A DNA stretch of 64,000 nucleotides from Desulfovibrio sp. (GCF_019422935.1 NZ_JAHZCJ010000009.1:23851-87850); one strand, 5' to 3'. Positions 52,696 to 62,197 are shown, counted from the stretch's first letter. The notes: generated from the letters alone by a model not told the origin. A program made the numbers and translations.

Positions 52696-53496
52696 ATGAC
52701 GGTGAACAGCATGCGTTGTCTGGTCTTGCATGGCCTCGCGGGGAGCCCCTTTGAGGTGCGGCCTGTGGCCGATGCCCTTGAAGCTGCGGGTCATGTTGCA
52801 GTTTGCCCTGTGTTGCCGGGGCATGCCGCTTCGGAAGAGGAATATCTGGCAAGTTCCTACTCGCAATGGCTTGACTGCGCCCGCGCTGCCTACCTTGAGC
52901 AGTGCGCGGGCGGCCCCGTGCTGCTGGCAGGCTACTCGCTAGGCGGGCTGCTGGCGCTGGACATTGCTGCGGAGGCCGCGCAGGGGCGGTTTCCGAACCC
53001 GGCGGGCCTGCTCCTGCTGGCAACGCCGCTTTTCTTGTGGCGCTTGCATCCCCTTTTCCTTGCCGACTGGCGTATGCCCCTGCTGCCCCTGTGGAGCCGT
53101 TTGCAGCCTGTGCGGCTGGTGCCGCCACGCTCTGCGGCGAGCAGGGCAGTCGCCCCCTGGCAAGGGCACGAAACCCTGTGTTCGTATAGCCACTTGCAGC
53201 AATTGGCACTGGCGCAAAAAAGGCTCCGGGCGGCTCTTGGCAATATATGCGCGCCGCTGTGCGCCGTGCAGCTATATAGCGATGGCGTATGCCCGCCTTT
53301 CAATTCCAGTTTTCTGCTTGAACAGTGCGGCGCGGCTGATGCGAGGCTGCATATTTTGCGGGTAACAAGCCCCCACGGCGGGCATTTGCCAACAACGCAC
53401 GTGGAAAGCCGTGAGCGCGTGGCCGCCATTGTCACGGCCTTTGCCAGCGAGGTGGCGGAGGGAAAGGCTTGCAAGATTGCGCCGCAGCGTATATAG
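52696..53496 (+). CDS. Alpha/beta hydrolase (carboxylesterase/lysophospholipase-like)
   Basis: 266 residues. LVLHGLAGSPFEVRPVADAL and CPVLPGHAASEEEY are the first strands; nucleophile Ser sits in GYSLGG; a C-terminal SPHGGHLPTTH supplies the likely His. This pattern is that of Est30-like serine esterases. No signal peptide, so cytoplasmic. The ribosome site is weak; the start could instead be the ATG five codons later. Substrate unknown. Confidence 0.82.
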   Translation: MTVNSMRCLVLHGLAGSPFEVRPVADALEAAGHVAVCPVLPGHAASEEEYLASSYSQWLDCARAAYLEQCAGGPVLLAGYSLGGLLALDIAAEAAQGRFPNPAGLLLLATPLFLWRLHPLFLADWRMPLLPLWSRLQPVRLVPPRSAASRAVAPWQGHETLCSYSHLQQLALAQKRLRAALGNICAPLCAVQLYSDGVCPPFNSSFLLEQCGAADARLHILRVTSPHGGHLPTTHVESRERVAAIVTAFASEVAEGKACKIAPQRI

Positions 53497-53602
53497 AAAT
53501 TGGCTGGCATTGCCCGAAAATCGGGCGCGGGCAAGGTTTTGCCCTTGCCGATGCCGGGCGGTACTTTTTTAATGCTATACCCACACCCTATGGAGGTGCG
53601 TT

Positions 53603-53953
53603 TTGTTTGAATCCTTAGCTTATGCCATGGGCACGCCCCAGGCCGGGGCCGCTCCCGCCAGCGGACAGGAAATGCTGATGCAGTTTCTGCCCCTCATCGT
53701 CATGTTTGTCATTTTCTGGTTCCTGCTTATCCGTCCCCAGCAGAAGCGGGCCAAGGTCCACAAGCAGATGCTGGCCGAACTCAAGCGCGGCGACCACGTT
53801 ATGACCTCAAGCGGTCTGCTTGGCCGTATTCTTGAGATCGACGATGAACAGGTGCTTCTTGAGAGCGGCGAAGCCAAGCTGCGCGTTTCGCGCGGCTCCA
53901 TCGGCGGCGTTATTCCTGCCAAGGGCGGCAAGGACACCAAGGAAGAAAAGTAG
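53603..53953 (+). CDS. yajC: Preprotein translocase accessory subunit YajC
   Basis: 116 residues: a short N-terminal stretch, one membrane helix (FLPLIVMFVIFWFLLI) followed at once by RPQQKRAKVHKQMLAELKRGDHV, and GLLGRILEIDDEQVLLE. It associates with SecDF-YidC. TTG start at 53603 is preferred, with TGGAGGTG 7 bases upstream. secD and secF follow. Confidence 0.93.
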   Translation: MFESLAYAMGTPQAGAAPASGQEMLMQFLPLIVMFVIFWFLLIRPQQKRAKVHKQMLAELKRGDHVMTSSGLLGRILEIDDEQVLLESGEAKLRVSRGSIGGVIPAKGGKDTKEEK

Positions 53954-54110
53954 CAGGTCGCCTTGGCGACTTGTGTCTGCCTCTGCCAGGCGGGCGAAGT
54001 GCATGGCCCATGAGCTGGACTGGCGGTTGCCGGATCGGCTCAAGGGCTTTTGCCTCTTGACGTGCCCGGATTTTCGGGTCTTCGGGGTTTCCGGCTTTGT
54101 CGGTAGCCCT

Positions 54111-54136
54111 GCGGCTGTCCCTCAAGGGATAGCCGC
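54111..54136 (+). other. Leader hairpin before secD
   Basis: GCGGCT-g-TCCCT-ca-AGGGA-t-AGCCGC, a near-perfect stem in the 225-base yajC-secD gap. A 67-codon frame starting at ATG 54003 spans it and ends at 54206, overlapping the first codons of secD. Either could tune secD translation, but neither is proven. Confidence 0.4.
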
Positions 54137-54178
54137 GTGGTTGCGGCAAAGCTTAATCTGTTGTGTGGAAGGTGAACG

Positions 54179-55759
54179 ATGGGTCTGCTCTGGCGCTTGT
54201 CCATAGCCATCATGGTTTTTGTGTTGTCCCTTGTTTACGCGCTCCCCAGCGTTCCCTATTTGGGAACAGCTCTTGAGCGCGTTCTGCCGTCGAGCAAAAT
54301 CAATCTCGGCCTTGACCTCAAGGGCGGCATCCATCTGACGCTTGGCGTTGACGTTGCCAAGGCCGTGAGCAATTCACTGGCCCTGACCGGGCAGGATTTG
54401 CGCCGCGTGGCCGAAGATGAAAAGATTGTTGTGCTGCGCCCCCGCGTGGTGGGCGGCACCGCTCTTGAATTTGTGCTGCCGCGCGCAGAAAATGAACCGC
54501 AGTTTCGCGAACTGCTGGCCCGTCACTTTCCGCAGTTGAGCGTGGGCGAACCCCAAGCTGGAGAAGCAGGGCAGTTGCGCTACGTAGCCCACTTCACCCC
54601 GGCGGAAGTCAAGCGAATTGAAGACCTTTCGCTTGACCAGGCCCTGCGCACCATCCGCAACCGTATTGACCAGTTTGGCGTGGCCGAACCCGATATCCGC
54701 AAGCAGGCTGGCAACCGCATTCAGGTGCAGTTGCCGGGTATTTCAGACCCGCGCCGCGCCGTGCAGGTTATCGGCCAGACCGCTCACCTCGAGTTCCATC
54801 TGGTGCGCGAGGATGTTGACCCCGGCAAGGCTGTGCTGCCCCCTGGCGTGATCGCGCTGCCCATGCTGGAGAAGAACCCTGGCCAGCAGCAGAAAGAAAC
54901 GCTCATCGCTGTTGAAAAAGACGCCATGCTCACCGGCGAAGACGTGTCGGACGCCCGGCCCGCCTTTGACAACATGAACCAGTCGTACGTCACCCTGAAT
55001 TTTAATGCCCGCGGCGCGCGTATTTTTGAACGCGTGACTGGCGAAAGCGTGGGCCGCCGCATGGCTATTGTGCTTGACGGCAAGGTGTATTCCGCACCTT
55101 CCATCCGCGAGCGCATCGGCGGTGGCAAGGCCAGCATCTCAGGCAGCTTCACCACTGCCGAAGCCCAGGATCTTGCCATTGTGCTGCGCGCAGGTTCGCT
55201 GCCCGCGCCCGTCTCCGTGCTTGAAGAGCGCACGGTCGGCCCCTCGCTGGGTCAGGAAGCCATCGACAGCGGCCTTCATGCCGCCATGGTGGGCGCTGCT
55301 GGCGTGGTGCTGTTCATCGGCATCTACTATGGTTTGAGCGGTCTCATTGCCGACGTCATGCTCTGCTTTACCATGCTTATTGTCATGGCGGGCATGGGCG
55401 CTTTTGGCGCAACCCTGACGCTGCCGGGCATAGCGGGTATTGTGTTGACCATCGGTATGGCGGTTGACGCCAACGTGCTCATTTACGAACGCATACGAGA
55501 GGAAATAAGGCTGGGCCTCACGCCGCTTGCCGCAGTGCGCGCAGGTTTTGACCGCGCGGCCATTTCCATTACCGACTCCAACCTCACGTCCATCATTGTG
55601 ACCGTCATCCTGTACCAGTTCGGCACTGGCCCCATCCGTGGCTTTGCCGTAACGCTGGGACTGGGCATCGTGGCCTCCATGTTTACGGCCATCTTTGTAT
55701 CGCGGGCCATTTTTGAGGAGTGGGCGCGGCACTGCGGCCCCAAGGGCATCAGCATCTAG
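54179..55759 (+). CDS. secD: Protein translocase subunit SecD
   Basis: 526 residues. An N-terminal helix, then the D1 motif LGLDLKGGIHLTLGVD, a large periplasmic region with TIRNRIDQFGVAEPDIRKQ and IQVQLPGI, and a six-helix RND-like C-terminal domain starting at GPSLGQEAIDSG with TIGMAVDANVLIYERIREE. It uses the proton gradient to pull secreted proteins across. GGAAGG precedes ATG 54179; secF starts 17 bases after the stop. Confidence 0.96.
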   Translation: MGLLWRLSIAIMVFVLSLVYALPSVPYLGTALERVLPSSKINLGLDLKGGIHLTLGVDVAKAVSNSLALTGQDLRRVAEDEKIVVLRPRVVGGTALEFVLPRAENEPQFRELLARHFPQLSVGEPQAGEAGQLRYVAHFTPAEVKRIEDLSLDQALRTIRNRIDQFGVAEPDIRKQAGNRIQVQLPGISDPRRAVQVIGQTAHLEFHLVREDVDPGKAVLPPGVIALPMLEKNPGQQQKETLIAVEKDAMLTGEDVSDARPAFDNMNQSYVTLNFNARGARIFERVTGESVGRRMAIVLDGKVYSAPSIRERIGGGKASISGSFTTAEAQDLAIVLRAGSLPAPVSVLEERTVGPSLGQEAIDSGLHAAMVGAAGVVLFIGIYYGLSGLIADVMLCFTMLIVMAGMGAFGATLTLPGIAGIVLTIGMAVDANVLIYERIREEIRLGLTPLAAVRAGFDRAAISITDSNLTSIIVTVILYQFGTGPIRGFAVTLGLGIVASMFTAIFVSRAIFEEWARHCGPKGISI

Positions 55760-55776
55760 CGCGCCGGGAGGCAATT

Positions 55777-56880
55777 ATGGGTTTCGCATTTATCAGACAC
55801 GACACCAAGTTTGATTTTATTGGCCTGCGCCATTGGGCATACGGTATCTCGGCCTTGCTGATTCTGGTGGGCATTATCTCCACCATGTGGGGCAACGGCC
55901 TCAAGATGGGCATCGACTTTGCGGGCGGCGTTATTGTTCAGATTCAGTTTCAGCAGCCCGTGAAAGACGAAGCATTAAAGAAGAGCCTTGAAGTTCCTGC
56001 TCTGCCGGGCATTACCACCCAGAAGTTCGGCGACGGCGACAGGGACTATCTGCTGCGTTTTTCCAATTCGGAAAACAGCGATGCAACACAAGTGCGTACA
56101 GCTGTTGTGGATTCTCTGGCAGCAGCCTTTCCGGACAACAAGGCTGAAATCCAGCGTCTGGAAGTGGTCGGCCCCAAGGTCGGCGCAGATTTGACCAATA
56201 AGGCCTTGAGTGCGCTCTTTTACGCTGTTTTGCTCATTGCCGTGTATATCTCTGGCCGGTTTGAACAGCGCTGGATGGCTGGCGCGGCCATGGCTGCGGC
56301 ATTGTGGGGCGGCACCTATCTTGTGGGCCTCACCGGGCTTGGCATGGGCTGGCTGGTGCTCATCTCGCTTGCCATCACCCTTGTGGTGTGCTTTGTGCTG
56401 CGGCTCAACTTCGCGCTTGGCGCTGTTGTGGGCCTGCTGCATGACGTGGGCATCACTCTGGGCCTGCTCTCGCTCATGAAGGTTGAGGTTGACCTCAACG
56501 TTATGGCGGCCCTGCTGACTCTGGTGGGTTATTCGCTCAACGATACCATCATCGTTTATGACCGTCTGCGCGAAAATCTGCGCGCTGCGCCCGAGCTGAG
56601 CATGGCTGATCTGATTAACCGCAGCGTCAACCAGACCCTTTCGCGCACCATCCTTACCAGCGGCACGACATTTTTGGCAACGCTGTCCCTGTTCCTTGTG
56701 GGCGGCGGCGTGATCCATGATTTCGCGTTGACCGTGCTTATTGGCGTGGTTGTGGGTACGCTCTCTTCCATCTACGTGTCTTCTGCGGTGTTGCTGGCTC
56801 TCGGCGATACGGATTTTTATGTTGCCCTTGTGCAGCAAAAGGGAAAATACGAGCGTCCTGGCGAACACGGCGTTGTGTAG
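55777..56880 (+). CDS. secF: Protein translocase subunit SecF
   Basis: 367 residues from ATG 55777 with GGGAGG upstream; the frame extends back into secD but that is not coding. GIDFAGGVIVQIQF is the conserved N-terminal motif; VGPKVGADLTNKAL starts the membrane domain and YSLNDTIIVYDRLRENLR is the SecF signature. It forms a complex with SecD and YajC. A U-rich terminator follows at 56930. Confidence 0.96.
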   Translation: MGFAFIRHDTKFDFIGLRHWAYGISALLILVGIISTMWGNGLKMGIDFAGGVIVQIQFQQPVKDEALKKSLEVPALPGITTQKFGDGDRDYLLRFSNSENSDATQVRTAVVDSLAAAFPDNKAEIQRLEVVGPKVGADLTNKALSALFYAVLLIAVYISGRFEQRWMAGAAMAAALWGGTYLVGLTGLGMGWLVLISLAITLVVCFVLRLNFALGAVVGLLHDVGITLGLLSLMKVEVDLNVMAALLTLVGYSLNDTIIVYDRLRENLRAAPELSMADLINRSVNQTLSRTILTSGTTFLATLSLFLVGGGVIHDFALTVLIGVVVGTLSSIYVSSAVLLALGDTDFYVALVQQKGKYERPGEHGVV

Positions 56881-56929
56881 CCTTTGTTGCAAAACGCAGA
56901 GCTGCTTTGCCTGACAGGTATGTAAAAAT

Positions 56930-56961
56930 CCCCGGTTGCCTCGGCAGCCGGGGGTTTTTTT
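56930..56961 (+). terminator. Terminator of yajC-secDF
   Basis: CCCCGG / CCGGGG stem with a 12-base loop, followed by a run of T. Confidence 0.82.
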
Positions 56962-56997
56962 CAGTCCTGCGGTCTTTCGCGCTATAACTCTGCAATG

Positions 56998-57028
56998 AAA
57001 AAAGGCATGCTGTGGGCATGCCTTTTTT
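56998..57028 (-). terminator. Symmetrical terminator of moaE
   Basis: AAAAAAGGCATGC-TGTGG-GCATGCCTTTTTT: A-run on one side, T-run on the other, so it works in both directions. It lies 37 bases past the minus-strand moaE stop. Confidence 0.85.
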
Positions 57029-57064
57029 ACAAGTCAGCCGATAAGGCAAACAGAAGCAAAAGCG

Positions 57065-57430
57065 TCAGGCATCATGAATTTCCTGCTTGATGACAGCCTC
57101 GGCCTTGATACGGTCAAGCAGTTCTGCAAAGGTGGCTTTAACGTGCTCACGTATGTCACCCGCCACCACAAGAAAGAGCAGATCATCGCCCGGCTTGAGC
57201 AGGCCTTCCTCGGCCTGGGCAACGATGGCAAAAATTCCCGGCTGTTTTTCCATCTCGCGGCAGATGGCGTCCATTTTCGCAGTGTCATGCGAAACGCGTA
57301 CTGCGGTAACCGGGGCATGATCCCCGCGCGACCATGCGCGCACAACACCGTTGTGCACCAGCATCATACCCACGTGGTCGGCGAAGCCGGGGCGGGCTTT
57401 GAGTTCCTGAAGAGTTTTGTTAATGTCCAT
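57065..57430 (-). CDS. moaE: Molybdopterin synthase catalytic subunit MoaE
   Basis: 121 residues from ATG 57430, with GGCGG upstream; the longer frame is unlikely. VGMMLVHNGVVRAWSRGDHA and FLVVAGDIREHVKATFAELLDRIKAEAVIKQEI are the MoaE pattern as it appears in Desulfovibrio-type proteins, including the Lys that attacks the substrate. It adds sulfur to precursor Z with MoaD. The MoaD-like gene is 33 kb away in the tungsten island. Confidence 0.82.
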   Translation of the reverse strand: MDINKTLQELKARPGFADHVGMMLVHNGVVRAWSRGDHAPVTAVRVSHDTAKMDAICREMEKQPGIFAIVAQAEEGLLKPGDDLLFLVVAGDIREHVKATFAELLDRIKAEAVIKQEIHDA

Positions 57431-57515
57431 AAAAACCGCCTTGGTTTTATTGGCTAGATCAACGCCGTTCATTTCAGGCTACAACATGGCAGCCTTTGTA
57501 TAAAGGACTTTATTC

Positions 57516-60239
57516 ATGGCGCATTTATCGCAGTTACTCTCACGCCTGCCGGGCAATATTGATGTGCGCATGAGCACCATGGGCCATGTGGTGTGGGTAA
57601 GCTGGCACGACAGGCTCGCCCCCGCCGTAGGCCAGACGCTGCTGAATTATGGCGGTATGCTGGTGGGTGAAGAAGCGGAGCAGTCAATCTGGTTCTTCTT
57701 TACCGACGACGTTTTTCTGGCGCTGGCCCGGCTGATGGTGTGGGGCAATTTTAACGAATTGCCAGTTGCCATTGAACTGTTCCCGGGGCGGTTGCAGTTC
57801 GGGCGCAAGCGCGAGGTCAACCTGCTGCTGGACGGTGCCTTGCAGGCCCAGCAGATCGTTGTGACCGATGCCCTTGAAATCTGGATACATCCCAAGAGCC
57901 GCGAGGGGAAGAAAGGCCTGCCAGGCATTACCTTTGAGCGCCGTTCCGGGCGACAGGGCATGGCGGGTGTTGACTGGGCCTCCATGACGGTTGATGTGCG
58001 CATGCCCTATGCCTCCACCCAATCGTGGTTTGCCGTGCTGCATCCCTTGGGCAGTCCTCTCGACAAGGCCTATCAGGTCGGCTGGACGTCCATGTTCAAG
58101 CGGCTTGAGGCCCTGCTGCAAAAACACAAGATCAAATCCATCGTGGACAATACGTTCATGATGATTGCCATAGACAATCTGCAAATGTTGCGCACCTTCA
58201 TGCGCGACTATCTGCACAGTTTTGACAAGGAGAAAAACGAAGCTGCGGGCTATTGGCCCTGCGTAAGCGTGGTTGCCGACCGCAACAACCTGAATTTTAA
58301 TGCTGATCTGCCCAAGAAGATAGGCTTGCAGTGGGATAATCTCATGCCGGATTTCCCCTACCTGAGCTACCGCAATGCCTATCTGCTGGGCGAGGGGTTT
58401 ACTGTTCGCGATCTGCGCTTTACCGGCGAGCAGATGGCCATGGACAGCTGGTGCAACGTGATGCTGGACGAAAACAGCCTCAGCGGCAGGTCTATTACGC
58501 TGCTGATGCCAAGCCGCCTCACATCGCCCAGCCCCTCTGGCACTGGCTGCGTTTATTGCGGTATTCACAGTCACGATTCGTCAGAATGCCCCACGCGTTT
58601 TGGGCCAGCCTCCAATAGCCAGGAAGTGTGGGAAAACATCGGGCAGCTGGATCTTGAAGCCATCAATGAAGGGTTCCGCAGCATCGAGATGACGCTGACG
58701 GAAAAGGGAGCAGGCGGCTACGGGGCAGTGCTTGGCGGCGAAGACGATGCCGCTGTGGTGATGCGCGCCGTGCTTGAAATCAACTCCGCCTGCCAGCTGC
58801 GCAACGTGCCGCGGCACTGGCTTTACCGCATGCGCGAGCCAGAGCCCAACGAAGCCATCCCAACCAAGGATGACAGCCCCGCCTGGGATCTGCTGGACAA
58901 GCTCATAACCACATCTCCTTCTGCAATGTCGGAGATGGAAAAGAAGATAAGTCAGGCAATCTCGCGGCATCAGCGCGATCCGCGTCTGCACATGGTGCAG
59001 GCTTTTGCGCACATTGAGCGCAACGATTATCCACGTGCGGAAGCGGCGTTCCGCAATGCGGCGGTGCTTACGCCGTCGCCCGCCTTGCAGGCCTGGACAG
59101 AATTTTTTCTTGCGCGTCTGGCGGAAGAGCAAGGTCAGTTCTCTCAGGCCATAGAACAGTATTCACAAATTTGGCGTGTCATGCCTCAGTGGCGCGAGGT
59201 CAAGTATCGCGAAATCGTCTGTCAGGTAAAAATGGGTTTTTGCGAGCCTGTGCTGGATCAGCTCATAACGCTCATCCGTGAAGAACCCGCGTACTTCAAC
59301 AGGATTCTCATTGATCCGGCCCTTGAGCGTGGCCGCCTGCTGATCCTTTCAGCCCTGTATGACCTGTGGACAGAGGCCAAAAAATGCGCCGATGCCGACC
59401 GGGTTCGCGTCAACGAGATCAGCGCCCGCATCAATGCCTGGTTTGCGCCGGAACACCCTGTACAGCTGCAACTTGGTGAAAAGGTTCGTGAACTGGAAAC
59501 CCTTGCCAATATCAACAACTACCTTGCCTACCTCAAGGTCGTGGCTGAGCGGCCCAACCTTGAAAGGGAAATGGAAGACTGCATAGCCCGCGAGGTTGAA
59601 GACCTCCGCAATCGATACAAGTACTATCTTGATATTCTGCAGGAAATTCGGGATGAAGCCTCCTGGTTCCCCTTTCCTGCGGCATTGCGGGAGTTCAGTC
59701 AGGAATTTAATGAGAGCGCGGGCATCATTAACCGGGCATTTTCGTGCAACTTCAAGGAGGCCGAGGCTTTCAAACGCGCCCAAGGTGAAACGCCTCATTT
59801 GGCAGAATTGCTGCGCAGTCTGCGCAAGCGCCTGCAATTTTTGCGAATGGTACGTGATGGTACGCTTTTTGGCCTTACTCTGCTCAAAACGTTCATGTGG
59901 CTGGAGGCCTTGGGACTGCTGCTCTGCTTTGTTGCAGTGCCGGTGATCTATTTCTGGGGCGAAACACTGCACTTGGGCTGGCTGCGGGATATTCTCGGCT
60001 CCGAGCCGTGGTCGATCCAGAAGATTCTGATTCTCATTGTGACCATGGTTTCTCTGGGGACTGCCGCCCTGCGCACGACAATTGTGTTTGACCGCAAGCG
60101 TGAGCGCCTGCTTGAGGAGGCGCGTCAGCAGCGTGAGCAGGCGCAGCAAACCCGGCTTGAGCGTATTCGTCAGCAACGCAGACTTGAGGCGGATCGCGCC
60201 CAAAAAAGGAAGGATGCGGAGCAATCGGGGAAGAAATAG
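57516..60239 (+). CDS. Unrecognised 907-aa membrane protein with zinc knuckle and TPR-like repeats
   Basis: I do not recognise this protein. The first ~340 residues are mixed alpha/beta without a known motif. Then comes Cys 345, Cys 348, His 353, Cys 358 (CX2CX4HX4C), a retroviral-type zinc knuckle. TPR-like helices follow at about 470-570 (AFAHIERNDYPRAEAAFRNAAVLTPSP, LAEEQGQFSQAIEQYSQIW), a long helical region to 780, two membrane segments at about 785-815 and 835-860, and a highly charged, Arg/Gln-rich cytoplasmic tail of about 50 residues. It has no N-terminal signal peptide, so most of it should face the cytoplasm. The gene is followed by a small one with its own ribosome site. Confidence 0.85.
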   Translation: MAHLSQLLSRLPGNIDVRMSTMGHVVWVSWHDRLAPAVGQTLLNYGGMLVGEEAEQSIWFFFTDDVFLALARLMVWGNFNELPVAIELFPGRLQFGRKREVNLLLDGALQAQQIVVTDALEIWIHPKSREGKKGLPGITFERRSGRQGMAGVDWASMTVDVRMPYASTQSWFAVLHPLGSPLDKAYQVGWTSMFKRLEALLQKHKIKSIVDNTFMMIAIDNLQMLRTFMRDYLHSFDKEKNEAAGYWPCVSVVADRNNLNFNADLPKKIGLQWDNLMPDFPYLSYRNAYLLGEGFTVRDLRFTGEQMAMDSWCNVMLDENSLSGRSITLLMPSRLTSPSPSGTGCVYCGIHSHDSSECPTRFGPASNSQEVWENIGQLDLEAINEGFRSIEMTLTEKGAGGYGAVLGGEDDAAVVMRAVLEINSACQLRNVPRHWLYRMREPEPNEAIPTKDDSPAWDLLDKLITTSPSAMSEMEKKISQAISRHQRDPRLHMVQAFAHIERNDYPRAEAAFRNAAVLTPSPALQAWTEFFLARLAEEQGQFSQAIEQYSQIWRVMPQWREVKYREIVCQVKMGFCEPVLDQLITLIREEPAYFNRILIDPALERGRLLILSALYDLWTEAKKCADADRVRVNEISARINAWFAPEHPVQLQLGEKVRELETLANINNYLAYLKVVAERPNLEREMEDCIAREVEDLRNRYKYYLDILQEIRDEASWFPFPAALREFSQEFNESAGIINRAFSCNFKEAEAFKRAQGETPHLAELLRSLRKRLQFLRMVRDGTLFGLTLLKTFMWLEALGLLLCFVAVPVIYFWGETLHLGWLRDILGSEPWSIQKILILIVTMVSLGTAALRTTIVFDRKRERLLEEARQQREQAQQTRLERIRQQRRLEADRAQKRKDAEQSGKK

Positions 60240-60313
60240 CTAAACTTGGGCCAGCCTCTTGCATAATTTATCGATAATTGTTATTAATAAATCAAGCACA
60301 CAAGGAGGAAGCC

Positions 60314-60661
60314 ATGACATCCCTGAAGGATTTTTCTCTTTACAATATAGACTGGAACCTCAGCCCTGAACACGCAGTAACCATGTATCTGGAATGGGGA
60401 AATAACGACTGGCATTCAGAATATCCCCCGGTTCGCTCCAAGGAAGATGTGTCCCACTACTTTGTGGTGGACAGCTGGCAGGAGCCGCCTGTTATCCGGC
60501 TTGTGAAGCGCAATTCAGAAAGGGCGGACGATCTGATTACCGTTCCTCTGCCTAAGATGCTGATGGAAGACTATCGCAAGGTTCACGGTTCTTGGCGTGG
60601 CATAAGCGAGCCCACGCCCGAAGTGAAGTCCTGGCTCAAAAAGGAGCTTGGGCAGGATTGA
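60314..60661 (+). CDS. Small conserved-looking protein (resembles the DVU0772 family)
   Basis: 115 residues from ATG 60314 with a strong AAGGAGG; the longer frame start has none. Soluble, Trp-rich (WNLSPEHAVTMYLEWGNNDWHSEYPPVRSK, HYFVVDSWQEPPVIRLVKRNSE). It resembles a small family I associate with D. vulgaris DVU0772, function unknown. A 75-base gap separates it from the zinc-knuckle gene. A terminator follows at 60711. Confidence 0.75.
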   Translation: MTSLKDFSLYNIDWNLSPEHAVTMYLEWGNNDWHSEYPPVRSKEDVSHYFVVDSWQEPPVIRLVKRNSERADDLITVPLPKMLMEDYRKVHGSWRGISEPTPEVKSWLKKELGQD

Positions 60662-60710
60662 TGCTCAGCCAGGGTGCCTCTGATGTGCCCAACGATACAA
60701 AGAAATGTTA

Positions 60711-60735
60711 AAAGGCCCGCGTAAAGCGGGCCTTT
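60711..60735. terminator. Bidirectional terminator
   Basis: AAAGGCCCGC-GTAAA-GCGGGCCTTT between the convergent small gene and the amino-acid ABC operon. Confidence 0.82.
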
Positions 60736-60767
60736 CTCGTGACATGGAAAAAAGTCAAAGCGTAGCG

Positions 60768-61436
60768 TCAGCGCGCTCCAAAGCCGGGGATGCGGTACCT
60801 GTCTTCAAGCCAGCGCAACAGAAACGTTGCCAGGGTGACCATTGCCAGATAGTAGGCCCCCACAGCGATAAAGACTTCTGTGAAGCGAAATGTATCAGAG
60901 GCAACAACCTTGCCTTCGCCCATGAGCTCAAGGCACGTAACCAGATAGGCCAGCGAACTGTACTTGATAAGATAGATGATCTCATTGCCGCAGCCGGGCA
61001 ATGCGCGTCTGGCTGCCTGAGGAATAATGATCCACGAAACTGTCTGCCATTGGCTGAAACCAAGCGCCTGGGCGGCGCGCACCTGCCCCTGCCTGATGGA
61101 AAGCAGAGCTCCCCGCACATATTCCGACTGATAGGCGGCTGTGCAGAGTGTGAAACTGGTCAGGGCCGCACCAAAGGGTGAAAAGAAAATGCCAAGCTTG
61201 GGCAGAGCGTAATAAATCATCATCAGTTGCACGGCCAAAGGCACACCGCGTATCAGCGAGGTATAGCCGTTGCCGAGGCGGCGCAGCCAGCGCGGGCCAA
61301 AAGCACGGGCGCAGCCCAGAAGCACGCCGCCCACAAAGCCAAGGCTCCCGGCTGGAATAATGAGCGCAATTGAAACCAGCAGCCCGCGGTTGAGGGCTGG
61401 CAGTAGTTCATTGCTGAAAAAGGCCGCATCCAGCAC
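60768..61436 (-). CDS. Polar amino-acid ABC transporter permease (second)
   Basis: 222 residues, HisMQ-type permease: about five helices and the coupling loop ALGFSQWQTVSWIIIPQAARRALPGCGNEIIYLIK. GTG start immediately follows the TAA of the ATPase gene, so translation is coupled. It pairs with the other permease of this operon to form the channel. Confidence 0.92.
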   Translation of the reverse strand: MLDAAFFSNELLPALNRGLLVSIALIIPAGSLGFVGGVLLGCARAFGPRWLRRLGNGYTSLIRGVPLAVQLMMIYYALPKLGIFFSPFGAALTSFTLCTAAYQSEYVRGALLSIRQGQVRAAQALGFSQWQTVSWIIIPQAARRALPGCGNEIIYLIKYSSLAYLVTCLELMGEGKVVASDTFRFTEVFIAVGAYYLAMVTLATFLLRWLEDRYRIPGFGAR

Positions 61437-62195
61437 TTAGGCCCCCATCTCCAGCAGGCGCTGGCAAAAATCGCGGGTACGCGTGTTTGACCCTTCGGCC
61501 AGCAGCACTGCGGGCGAGCCCTGTTCAATAAGCTTGCCGTGTTCCATGAAAATAATTTCGGTGGCAAGGGCACGGGCAAAATCCATCTGGTGCGTTGCCA
61601 TGACCATGGTCATGCCGCCGCTGGCAAGATCGCGAATAACGGCAAGCACTTCTCCCACAAGTTCTGGGTCAAGGGCAGAGGTCGGCTCATCAAGCAGAAT
61701 AACCTTGGGATCCATGGCGAGGGCGCGGGCCATGGCCACGCGCTGCTTCTGGCCGCCAGAGAGTTGCGCCGGATACAGGCTTGCGCGGCGGGCAAGGCCC
61801 ACGCGGGCCAGTTCTTCCTGTGCGCGGGCGCGTGCATCGGCAGCAGACATACCGCGCACCTTGCGCAGGGCTATGGCCACGTTTTCTTCCGCGGTGAGGT
61901 GATCAAACAGGTTGAAATCCTGAAAGATCATGCCAACCTGGGCGCGAAAGGCGCACAGCGCGGCCTTGTCCGTGCGGTTGAGCAACTGGCCTTCAAGATA
62001 AATCTCGCCGGAATCCGGGGGAATAAGGCAGTTGATGCTTTGAAGGAACGTGCTCTTGCCCGCGCCGGAAGGCCCGATGAGCACCTTGAGTTCGCCCCGG
62101 TTCACCGTGAGACTGCAATTATCCAGAATGGGCTTGCCGCCCAACATCTTGGAAATGCCCTTGACCTGCAATACCGCTTGTTGATCCACGCTCAT
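61437..62195 (-). CDS. Polar amino-acid ABC transporter ATPase
   Basis: 252 residues, GlnQ/HisP type. Walker A GPSGAGKST, Q-loop MIFQDFNLFDHLT, signature LSGGQKQRVAMARALAM, Walker B VILLDEPTSALDPE and switch MATHQMDFA. Lies between the two permease genes with gaps of 0 and 2 bases. Confidence 0.95.
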   Translation of the reverse strand: MSVDQQAVLQVKGISKMLGGKPILDNCSLTVNRGELKVLIGPSGAGKSTFLQSINCLIPPDSGEIYLEGQLLNRTDKAALCAFRAQVGMIFQDFNLFDHLTAEENVAIALRKVRGMSAADARARAQEELARVGLARRASLYPAQLSGGQKQRVAMARALAMDPKVILLDEPTSALDPELVGEVLAVIRDLASGGMTMVMATHQMDFARALATEIIFMEHGKLIEQGSPAVLLAEGSNTRTRDFCQRLLEMGA

Positions 62196-62197
62196 GC

